Source of the DNA: Candidatus Woesearchaeota archaeon
GTDB lineage: Archaea > Nanoarchaeota > Nanoarchaeia > Woesearchaeales > UBA11576
Length of the DNA stretch: 8,005 nucleotides
Reading direction: 5' to 3'
NCBI GenBank assembly: GCA_013331125.1
Contig: DUGW01000105.1
Location: 3,732 to 11,736, forward strand
The notes beneath the pieces were generated by a model that did not search any database, had not been told where the DNA came from, and saw nothing but the letters and a program-made list of their open reading frames with translations. The stretch's first letter is position 1. Every line of letters begins with the position of its first letter. Made by a program: the position numbers and the translations under genes. This document shows positions 1 through 5,292 of this stretch, in pieces.

Positions 1-305
1 TCACCGATAGCAGCAGCAGGGTCAAAACCGAAATGAGGGCCGAAGAAGATATCAGCACCAGAAGCGATACCAGAAGGCGCGCCATGAGTGACAATCTTCA
101 TAAGAGAACCATCAGGCATACGGATGTATATCGTATGACCGGCATTACCGGCACCCTGACCTCTCCCTGAAAGGACACGCTTACCATCATCCAAGGCCTG
201 CGCCGCAGCTATCTCCTCGTCGACAACAGCACCCTTGCCAGAATCGCCGAAAGCCGCACCGACAACAACAATCCTTCTCGGCCTGTGAAAATGAATGATT
301 GCCAT
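1..305 (-). CDS. purA: Adenylosuccinate synthetase-like protein (PurA family), N-terminal part only
   Basis: The enzyme family condenses IMP with aspartate using GTP to make adenylosuccinate, the first committed step to AMP, in the cytoplasm. Only the first 101 codons are here; the 3' end lies off the left edge. I read a beta strand RIVVVGAAFG (11-20), the phosphate loop GDSGKG (20-25), the RGQGAGNAGHT loop (48-58) and a HGAPSGI segment (74-80) followed by a FFGPHFGFDP stretch. These align with the family motifs GDEGKGK, GGxNAGHT, LxPSGI and GxGVVLDP. The catalytic Asp (D21, equivalent to D13 of E. coli PurA) and His (H57, equivalent to H41) are kept; the usual Glu after the Asp is Ser, and the second Lys of GKGK is Ala. 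Start chosen at ATG 305 because a GAGGGG Shine-Dalgarno sits about 7 bases upstream. Synonymous codons are rich in GGT/GCT/CTT, unlike the A-ending plus-strand genes. It could be a divergent paralogue rather than the housekeeping enzyme. Confidence 0.82.
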   Translation of the reverse strand, partial: MAIIHFHRPRRIVVVGAAFGDSGKGAVVDEEIAAAQALDDGKRVLSGRGQGAGNAGHTIYIRMPDGSLMKIVTHGAPSGIASGADIFFGPHFGFDPAAAIG

Positions 306-388
306 ACTGATTACCCCTCTCAGTGTTTATCCATCTCTCTTTTTTGGCATGGAAGAACGAGTCTTCCGAACAGAAAGCAAATCGACAG

Positions 389-397
389 TATAAAAAA
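389..397 (-). promoter_or_regulatory. TATA-like element for the purA-like gene
   Basis: Read on the minus strand this is TTTTTTATA, an archaeal TATA-like box. Transcription would start near position 367 and leave a leader of about 60 bases ending in the GAGGGG site at 314-319. The A/T run is symmetric enough that it could also act on the plus strand. The rest of 306-506 holds no gene I can support other than the optional N-terminal extension of the PPC gene. Confidence 0.4.
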
Positions 398-475
398 GTT
401 TGTTTCCGATTTATTAAGGGAACACGGATGAGAAGAAAGATTGCGTCGTCCCAAAACGGTGGGAAAGAAGAAAGA

Positions 476-483
476 TATAAATA
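476..483 (+). promoter_or_regulatory. TATA box of the PPC-HD operon
   Basis: The sequence TATAAATA is preceded by a purine-rich AAAGA stretch that could serve as BRE. Its centre lies about 27 bases before ATG 507, which is the classical archaeal TATA-to-start distance and predicts a leaderless mRNA beginning at or next to that ATG. Confidence 0.6.
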
Positions 484-506
484 TGGAACAGGGAAGCAGT
501 GACCCT

Positions 507-911
507 ATGAAGATACACGCTACAAGACTGAGACCAGGACAAGAGCTGGAAGAAAGCATCAAAAGACTTGCAGATGAGAAAGACATAAACGCAGGATTCA
601 TCATCAGCTGCGTCGGAAGCCTGAAGACAGCGATGATAAGGTTCGCAGAGAGGCCGGAAGCGACAAGGATAGACGGGCCGCTCGAGATAATACAACTCTC
701 AGGGACATTCTCAAAAGAAGGCATACACCTGCACATGTCAGTGAGCGACCAGGAAGGCAGAGTCATCGGCGGACATGTGAAGAAGGGATGTGTAGTGCAT
801 ACTACAGCAGAGATAATAATAGGAGAAGATGAAGACAAGATATTCATGAGAATACCGGACGAAGAGACAGGATACAAAGAACTGCAGGTGCAGGAGAAAA
901 GGAAAGGATGA
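507..911 (+). CDS. PPC/DUF296 domain protein (putative DNA-binding)
   Basis: 134 residues forming a single PPC domain (plants and prokaryotes conserved, DUF296), the fold found in plant AHL proteins and in small prokaryotic proteins that form trimers. Visible hallmarks are the LRPGQELEESI start (8-18), GFIISCVGSL (30-39), the LSGTF strand (64-68), HLHMSVSD (74-81) with metal-ligand histidines H74 and H76, and GRVIGGHV (84-91) with H90. The C-terminal tail is charged. The reading frame is open back to a TTG at 441 and has another ATG at 483, but ATG 507 is preferred: it matches the usual N-terminus of the domain and sits about 27 bases from a TATA box, implying a leaderless mRNA. The stop overlaps the HD gene's start by ATGA, so the two are co-translated. 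The prokaryotic PPC family is usually annotated as DNA-binding, but the biochemical role of single-domain members is poorly defined and no AT-hook is seen here. Confidence 0.9.
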   Translation: MKIHATRLRPGQELEESIKRLADEKDINAGFIISCVGSLKTAMIRFAERPEATRIDGPLEIIQLSGTFSKEGIHLHMSVSDQEGRVIGGHVKKGCVVHTTAEIIIGEDEDKIFMRIPDEETGYKELQVQEKRKG

Positions 912-1558
912 TGACAGAGACAAACAGCATAGAGAAGATAAAGGAAGAAGCGAAAAGCATGTTCGCATCAGCAAAGGGCTGCCATGACTGGGACCACACA
1001 GAGAGAGTCTACCAACTGGCTAAGCACCTGGCAGAGAAAGAAGGCGCAGACATGGAGATAGTCGAACTTGCAGCGATACTGCACGACATAGGCCGCGAGG
1101 AACAGGACAATGCCGGCGGCAAGGTATGCCACGCAGAGATAGGAGCAGAGATCGCTGCAAAGATACTGAAAAAGCACGGGTATGACGATAAGAAGACAGA
1201 GAAGATAACGCACTGCGTAAGATGCCACAGGTTCAGGGGAGAGAACATACCAAACACAAAAGAGGCACAAGTGATATATGATGCTGACAAGCTCGATGCC
1301 ATAGGGGCTATCGGTCTTGGCCGGGCGTTCGTGTTCTCAGGAGAGGTGGGCGCGAGAGTGCATTTCAAAGACATAGACGTGGAGAACACAAAGGAATACA
1401 GCAGGGATGACACCTGCTACAGGGAGTTCCTGGTCAAACTAAAGCACGTAAAAGACAAGATGCTCACTCCGGAAGGGAAAAGGATAGCAGAAGGAAGACA
1501 TCAATACATGGTAGAATTCTTCGACAGACTGAACAGAGAGGTAGATGGAGAACTATAA
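908..1558 (+). CDS. HD-domain metal-dependent phosphohydrolase (YpgQ/YedJ type)
   Basis: 216 residues, soluble, all-helical HD superfamily fold. Metal ligands expected of H...HD...D are seen: H30 in CHDWDHTERV, H59-D60 in AAILHDIGR, and D125/D127 in YDADKLDAIG. Extra conserved histidines H75, H102 and H107 lie in the middle. The signature IYDADKLDAIGAIGLGRAF (123-141) and the total length fit the YpgQ/YedJ group; B. subtilis YpgQ is a Mn-dependent nucleotide pyrophosphohydrolase, so action on (d)NTPs is plausible but inferred. The start ATG 908 overlaps the PPC stop (ATGA), with GGAG 11 bases upstream; ATG 911 is an alternative. It is the second gene of the PPC operon. The stop codon overlaps the stop region of the opposing small gene, so there is no intergenic terminator between them. 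Confidence 0.9.
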   Translation: MMTETNSIEKIKEEAKSMFASAKGCHDWDHTERVYQLAKHLAEKEGADMEIVELAAILHDIGREEQDNAGGKVCHAEIGAEIAAKILKKHGYDDKKTEKITHCVRCHRFRGENIPNTKEAQVIYDADKLDAIGAIGLGRAFVFSGEVGARVHFKDIDVENTKEYSRDDTCYREFLVKLKHVKDKMLTPEGKRIAEGRHQYMVEFFDRLNREVDGEL

Positions 1559-1882
1559 CCTGCGGTCCATGAACTTTCTTACCTCATGATAGACAGTATC
1601 CATCCTCCTGAAGTACTCCCTATCACCTGCGAGCCTGAGAAGAGCCAATGATTTAGGATTGAAGTTCGCAACCCTGGCTTCAGGAAGGCCGCGCGTGCTG
1701 AGAAAAGTCTCAAGAGTCTCTTCGGGAGTGAACGAACCTCCAAGTTCATGCGAGATATGGAGATAATCCAGGACCTTAAGGGCCGAGCGGTCATTCCATG
1801 GAAGACATTGAGCAAGAAGGTCTATCAATGCCTCACGTTCAGCCAAGATCTCGCTTCCCTTGCTGATTATGTAATCCCCCAT
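1553..1882 (-). CDS. Small orphan protein, 109 residues
   Basis: I do not recognise this family. The protein is predicted helical, without signal peptide, membrane segment or cysteine cluster. It has a leucine-rich first half (ILAEREALIDLLAQCLPW) and a basic C-terminus ending in RKFMDRRL. It starts at ATG 1882, supported by a GGGGG Shine-Dalgarno 7 bases upstream. Codon use is of the same C/T-ending kind as the other minus-strand genes, and the open frame runs from that good ribosome site to its stop, both of which argue it is real. Its 3' end overlaps that of the HD phosphohydrolase by 6 bases. It follows the T-rich terminator of the exported pair, so it probably has its own transcript, though read-through from upstream is possible. 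Confidence 0.65.
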   Translation of the reverse strand: MGDYIISKGSEILAEREALIDLLAQCLPWNDRSALKVLDYLHISHELGGSFTPEETLETFLSTRGLPEARVANFNPKSLALLRLAGDREYFRRMDTVYHEVRKFMDRRL

Positions 1883-1910
1883 ATCATATCCCCCGAGTTA
1901 AAAATTGAAT

Positions 1911-1935
1911 GAAAACAAAAGACAAAACAAAAATG
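1911..1935 (-). terminator. T-rich transcription terminator after the exported-protein operon
   Basis: On the minus strand, directly after the stop of the Cys-rich secreted protein, the sequence runs through CATTTTTGTTTTGTCTTTTG and a further TTTTC. Archaeal RNA polymerase terminates on such T-tracts without needing a hairpin. This would separate the exported pair from the small orphan gene downstream. Confidence 0.5.
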
Positions 1936-1936
1936 A

Positions 1937-3166
1937 TCATATCAGGTCGTCAATCCACATAAGCAACCTGGTCAAGACACCGGGCTGATCCTCCCGCTCT
2001 TGAACAGCAGGCTTGTTGATGACGCACTTGTTCGAGTAGCACTTGTTGGTGGAGCACTCGTAGTCCTCCTTGCAATAGAAGCCTTCAGACTTCTGGATCT
2101 GCCAACCAGCCTTACAATAGGCGAAATTGCCGAGATATATCTGGCGAGCACCCTCATCATAGCAGATGCCGTTCAAGAGGCACTTCGAGACACAGATAGT
2201 GTTGGCCTGATTGCCCTGGGCGTAGACTGGATTATCGCTTATCTGATATGCTGCCTGCTGAGCGACAGCATTCTGAGCATCACTGGAAAATGAGAGTTGT
2301 GAAGATTGTGCAGACGGTGAAGCCTGAGAAGCTGCCGGCTGGTATTGCTGCGGTTGCTGCTGCTGGATCGGCTGCTGTACCGGTTGGGGCTGGACATAGG
2401 TCACAGTCGCCTGAGGAGTGAAAGTCATCCTGAGAGTGGCGAGCCTGCTATGCCTGTTGTCCCTCAAAGTCACAGAGACACCCTCTGTATTGAAAGTTAT
2501 GTCAAGTATATCAGTCATGCACTGGCCAGACTGGACATCAGGACAGTCGCCTGCAGAGAGCCACATGAGCTCAGCAGGCTGGCGGCCGACAGACTTCATC
2601 AGCAATACCTGACCATCAGAAGGGTCAGCACTGACAAGCTCCCAGAAGATCTGGAGGTTGGCATCCTCATCAAGGAACTCAGCAAGAGTGTCGTCGATGT
2701 TCAAGAGACCGCAAGGACGCTTGCCCTCAATCTCGCACTTAGGTATGCCTGTCCAATGAGCGATCACATCACCATCGGTAAGATATATCTTGACCTCGAT
2801 AGGCCTGTTGCACCTGAGCTTGACACCAGTCAAGGAGTTCTGGTCGAAAGGCACGGTGAAGTGGAGCGAATGACCTGCTTCAAGCTTACCGATGACTGTG
2901 AAAGGCGAGCCAGAGTAATGGACGAACTGAGAAGCAGTCTTGGCCTTCTCGAAAGTGGCCTCGAAAGACTTCAAAGACTTCAGGTCAAAGGCAGTGCCTG
3001 CAGGATTGAAGAGATCGAACTGGATCTGGTTCTCGCCAGTGAGCCTAAGGTCCTTGACGATAAGCGGATAAGTAGTAAGGTCTGCACTGTAAGCCCTGGC
3101 TGCGACGACACTCAAAGCAAGCATGAGCAGGGCAAAAACCGCGAACAGGATATTCTTCAATCTCAT
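1937..3166 (-). CDS. Secreted Cys-rich protein with Gln/Pro linker
   Basis: 409 residues, no recognised family. A Sec-type signal peptide is clear: MRLKN, a hydrophobic core at 6-22, and a likely cut after VAARAYSA (about 28). Residues 30-255 form a beta-rich ectodomain with five cysteines (C119, C144, C152, C208, C216). Residues 258-320 are a Gln/Pro/Ser/Ala-rich linker. Residues 325-381 form a compact module with eight cysteines (C325, 329, 335, 351, 365, 371, 376, 381) ending CKEDYECSTNKCYSNKC, spaced like a small disulfide knot. An amphipathic tail LTRLLMWIDDLI closes the protein. The start ATG 3166 overlaps the lipoprotein stop by ATGA and has GGGTG 6 bases upstream; a GTG at 3175 is a less likely start. 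It is translationally coupled to the upstream lipoprotein. An outside-the-cell location is well supported; the function is unknown, with adhesion or surface-layer roles possible. Confidence 0.85.
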   Translation of the reverse strand: MRLKNILFAVFALLMLALSVVAARAYSADLTTYPLIVKDLRLTGENQIQFDLFNPAGTAFDLKSLKSFEATFEKAKTASQFVHYSGSPFTVIGKLEAGHSLHFTVPFDQNSLTGVKLRCNRPIEVKIYLTDGDVIAHWTGIPKCEIEGKRPCGLLNIDDTLAEFLDEDANLQIFWELVSADPSDGQVLLMKSVGRQPAELMWLSAGDCPDVQSGQCMTDILDITFNTEGVSVTLRDNRHSRLATLRMTFTPQATVTYVQPQPVQQPIQQQQPQQYQPAASQASPSAQSSQLSFSSDAQNAVAQQAAYQISDNPVYAQGNQANTICVSKCLLNGICYDEGARQIYLGNFAYCKAGWQIQKSEGFYCKEDYECSTNKCYSNKCVINKPAVQEREDQPGVLTRLLMWIDDLI

Positions 3167-3876
3167 GGAGTACACCCTAAAAGATCGACAAGGTCCGCTA
3201 TCTGGGAACCGTCAGTCTGACCATCGTCATTGAGGTCTGCGTGAAGACCATTGTTCCAGACACGGAAGTTGAAGGAGTAATCACCAGTGTTGACACTTCC
3301 ATGGTAGATATCTGTGTTGACATCATGATAAGTGTTTGCATTTACCTGAGCACCTGTACAGAGATCCTGGAATGTCGCCTGACCAGCACTGAAACCAGTG
3401 TACTGGAGAAGACGCATATACTGACTGTCAAAACGCTTGATCAAAAGAAACTCACCCATAAAGACAGGATAATTCTCAGGGATGGTGTCAGGTATGCCCG
3501 GAACATTGATCTCCTGATAATGGATACGTTGATTGGAAGGCAGATGGTAAAGAGTGCCATCCTGTTCAAGCCTCAGCTCTACAGAGCAGGACTGACCTGG
3601 AGCGTATTCAAAAGACACTGTGCCCTGGCATCCGGTGGAAGCATCAGGCTGCGCATCAGGAGAAGCATCAAGGGAGGCGTCCAAGGATGCATCATAAGAA
3701 GCATCAACATATGCGTCAAGGTCTGCGTCTGGCATGGCTGAAGCGTCATTGCTTACAGAAGCATCACCAGAACCGGCAATACCTCTACCATGGCAGCCAG
3801 CTGCAAGCGCCACTGCTGCAAGGACTGAACTGCCTGATCTGAAAAGGAAATCCCTACGGGAAATATTGTCTGACAT
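3163..3876 (-). CDS. Putative Tat-exported lipoprotein with DAxx repeats and EF-hand-like loop
   Basis: 237 residues, unknown family. The N-terminus carries a twin-arginine motif SRRDFLF (6-12), a hydrophobic stretch and a lipobox-like ALAAGC, predicting export folded via Tat and lipid attachment at C28. Residues 38-81 are a spacer of Asp-Ala units, strictly every four residues from D50 to D78. The remaining part is a beta-rich domain with four cysteines (C83, C97, C173, C235), so two disulfides are possible. Near the end, DLNDDGQTDGSQ (214-225) resembles the calcium loop of an EF-hand or a dockerin half repeat, with D, N, D, D at positions 1, 3, 5 and 9 but Gln instead of an acid at position 12. 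Start ATG 3876 has GGGGG 6 bases upstream. It overlaps the downstream secreted protein by 4 bases. Twin-arginine lipoproteins with DAS spacers are familiar from Myxococcota-like bacteria, so bacterial origin is possible but unproven. Confidence 0.85.
   Translation of the reverse strand: MSDNISRRDFLFRSGSSVLAAVALAAGCHGRGIAGSGDASVSNDASAMPDADLDAYVDASYDASLDASLDASPDAQPDASTGCQGTVSFEYAPGQSCSVELRLEQDGTLYHLPSNQRIHYQEINVPGIPDTIPENYPVFMGEFLLIKRFDSQYMRLLQYTGFSAGQATFQDLCTGAQVNANTYHDVNTDIYHGSVNTGDYSFNFRVWNNGLHADLNDDGQTDGSQIADLVDLLGCTP
3634..3729 (-). repeat. 12-bp periodic coding repeat (eight DAxx tetrapeptides)
   Basis: Eight consecutive tetrapeptides beginning with Asp-Ala (DADL, DAYV, DASY, DASL, DASL, DASP, DAQP, DAST) are encoded here, visible on the plus strand as recurring GAAGCATC/GATGCATC/GATGCGTC-like units. 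The repeat forms the acidic, probably extended spacer between lipid anchor and folded domain. Arrays of this kind can change length by slippage. Confidence 0.85.
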
Positions 3877-3921
3877 CTTATACCCCCAAACACCCTCAAC
3901 AGGGTCAGGGAGAGGGGAGGG

Positions 3922-3929
3922 TTTTTAAA
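3922..3929 (-). promoter_or_regulatory. TATA-like element for the exported-protein operon
   Basis: On the minus strand this reads TTTAAAAA with CGAAACC before it. Its distance predicts a transcript start near 3900 and a leader of about 24 bases containing the GGGGG ribosome site at 3883-3887. A small ACCCT/AGGGT inverted repeat (3892-3905) overlaps the predicted transcript start. Confidence 0.5.
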
Positions 3930-3953
3930 GGTTTCGATTGTGACTACCCATAA

Positions 3954-3965
3954 GTGATTACTCAC
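3954..3965. promoter_or_regulatory. GTGA-N4-TCAC palindrome, possible operator
   Basis: A perfect inverted repeat GTGATTACTCAC lies 7 bases upstream of the TATA box of the first glycosyltransferase, and a near copy of its left arm (GTGACTAC) occurs 14 bases earlier at 3940-3947. The location between divergent promoters fits a regulator site, but arms of four bases can arise by chance. Confidence 0.25.
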
Positions 3966-3972
3966 AGCAAGA

Positions 3973-3980
3973 TTTATAAG
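3973..3980 (+). promoter_or_regulatory. TATA box of the first glycosyltransferase
   Basis: TTTATAAG is a good archaeal TATA box. Its centre is about 35 bases before ATG 4012, so the transcript would start near 4003 with a leader of only about ten bases and no ribosome site. Confidence 0.6.
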
Positions 3981-4011
3981 CCCAGAGAGGCTCCTACGCA
4001 ATGGTCGTTAT

Positions 4012-5220
4012 ATGATGAGAATAGCACATATGACCGAAAGCGAGTATCCGCTCGATTTCAGGTTCAGGGGGAATGAAGTACTGATAAAGAACTACATAGC
4101 AAACTCTCCCAATGAGCACTTTGTCCTGAGCGGGAAGAACAGGTTCACTGAGACCAACAGGAGACTATTCAGCAACCATCTCGGATCAATCGATGAGGCA
4201 ATCCAACAGGATGCCATAATAATCCACGACTTCAGACGCAGGAATATCAGGATTTTGGCAGAATCAGATTTCAAGGGGCCTATAGTATTCTACGCGCACT
4301 GCCTGGCAGAACTCTACCCATTCGCAGGAAACTCAAAAAGAAACCAGAACGATGCAAGGATCGTAAAGGAACTCATGAGCAAAAAGAACTTCCACATAGT
4401 GGCTGTAAGCGAGGCTGCGAAAATATCATTAGAACCATCATTCCCAGGGGCACAGATAGACATCGTAGAAGGAAGCGCAGACCCAGAGCTGTACTATCCA
4501 ACTTATGGAAGGACAGAACTTGTAGAGGCTGAAAAAGTCATCGGTTTCAGCGGCAGACCTGACAACATAAAAGGAGTGAGGACACTGCTCGAGACCATGA
4601 AAAGGTTCGCACACAGGAAAGATGTCGGATTCTATCTCACACTATCAGGGTCAAACCAAAAAAGATTCGATGCAGTCGAATACATAAGCCAGAACATGCC
4701 GGACATGGTAAGACAGGACAGGGTCAAGATAGGCATCGACCTGGCGAAACTCACCACAGGAGATGAAGAGAAAGACAGGATGGTCCGAAGAGAGCTATAT
4801 ACAAAAGCAGTAGGACAGGATGTCTTCGACCACTCAACATTTGTGGATTTCACATACACACCCATGCAGAGGCTCATCGATGTTTATTTCCATCCAGCGA
4901 ACACAGAAGCATACGGACTTACCATACTTGAGGCGATGATGTCGGGAAAACCAGTGGTGGCAAGCAATGTCGGAGGCATACCCGAGATAGTGGGCGAGAA
5001 CGGCAGACTGGTAGACCTTTCAGAGAGGACACGCTCAGCATTCAAGAGCAGGGAGAAAGACCCTGAACAGAGAGACGTAGACAGATTCTATGATGCGCTT
5101 TGCGAAGCGATCGACAATCCGGAAGACCCTCAGAAGATAGCTGCCAGCGTAGAAGACAAGACCCCAGAGGCAGCAGCCCAGAGACTTGACAGACTTCTTG
5201 AACAATACAGCAACCAGTAA
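4012..5220 (+). CDS. GT-B fold glycosyltransferase (GT4-like), first of a pair
   Basis: 402 residues, soluble. It should transfer a sugar from an activated nucleotide donor to an acceptor such as a lipid carrier, glycan or protein; donor and acceptor cannot be read from sequence. The N-terminal Rossmann domain has FRFRGNEVLIKN (17-27) as the acceptor-side glycine loop and a YAHCLAELY segment (94-102). The C-terminal domain opens with IGFSGRPDNIKG (177-188), and the donor-binding E-x7-E motif is E299 to E307 in EAYGLTILEAMMSGKPVVAS. An extra helix-strand insert containing DLAKLTTG (243-250) lies before the VYFHP strand. Start at ATG 4012 or ATG 4015, adjacent codons that cannot be separated. 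The gene is followed after 72 bases by a paralogue with its own TATA box. Diverged from the exported-protein operon by 135 bases, suggesting a role in envelope glycan assembly, which is inference. Confidence 0.93.
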   Translation: MMRIAHMTESEYPLDFRFRGNEVLIKNYIANSPNEHFVLSGKNRFTETNRRLFSNHLGSIDEAIQQDAIIIHDFRRRNIRILAESDFKGPIVFYAHCLAELYPFAGNSKRNQNDARIVKELMSKKNFHIVAVSEAAKISLEPSFPGAQIDIVEGSADPELYYPTYGRTELVEAEKVIGFSGRPDNIKGVRTLLETMKRFAHRKDVGFYLTLSGSNQKRFDAVEYISQNMPDMVRQDRVKIGIDLAKLTTGDEEKDRMVRRELYTKAVGQDVFDHSTFVDFTYTPMQRLIDVYFHPANTEAYGLTILEAMMSGKPVVASNVGGIPEIVGENGRLVDLSERTRSAFKSREKDPEQRDVDRFYDALCEAIDNPEDPQKIAASVEDKTPEAAAQRLDRLLEQYSNQ

Positions 5221-5262
5221 TTCCGGACCACAGAAACAGGTCCCTAGGAAAATTCCACAAAG

Positions 5263-5270
5263 TATTTAAG
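5263..5270 (+). promoter_or_regulatory. TATA box of the second glycosyltransferase
   Basis: TATTTAAG is centred about 26 bases before ATG 5293, so a leaderless mRNA is predicted. No Shine-Dalgarno is seen in front of that ATG. The gene therefore seems to have its own promoter rather than relying only on read-through from the preceding glycosyltransferase. Confidence 0.6.
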
Positions 5271-5292
5271 CATTCCAACCCCAGGTCCAGGA

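Noticed and set aside
320..877. A 185-codon minus-strand frame opposite the PPC gene.
   Set aside because: Ser/Leu/Phe-rich translation typical of the complement of a purine-rich gene; the PPC motifs on the plus strand are decisive.
1..1558. A 2-aminoadenine (Z-genome) cassette: PurZ-like enzyme next to an HD hydrolase resembling DatZ.
   Set aside because: The PurA-like protein keeps the catalytic Asp that I recall PurZ enzymes replacing. The HD protein carries the YDADKLDAIG signature of YpgQ-type enzymes rather than the DatZ/YfbR type. No phage gene or MazZ is present.
2345..3220. A 291-codon open frame on the plus strand opposite the secreted Cys-rich protein.
   Set aside because: It is antisense to a gene with a convincing signal peptide, cysteine module and ATGA start. 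It begins with TTG, lacks a good ribosome site, and its composition has no domain-like pattern. The openness follows from codon bias.
3241..3741. A 166-codon plus-strand frame opposite the Tat lipoprotein.
   Set aside because: It mirrors the repeat-containing lipoprotein gene and has no supporting start signals.
3892..3920. C/G-rich stretch with CCCT and AGGG units resembling a bacterial REP-type element.
   Set aside because: Only a 5-bp stem is present and there is no second copy in the window.
5225..5243. GGACC/GGTCC inverted repeat after the first glycosyltransferase, as a terminator.
   Set aside because: Only five base pairs, and no T-tract follows it on the plus strand.
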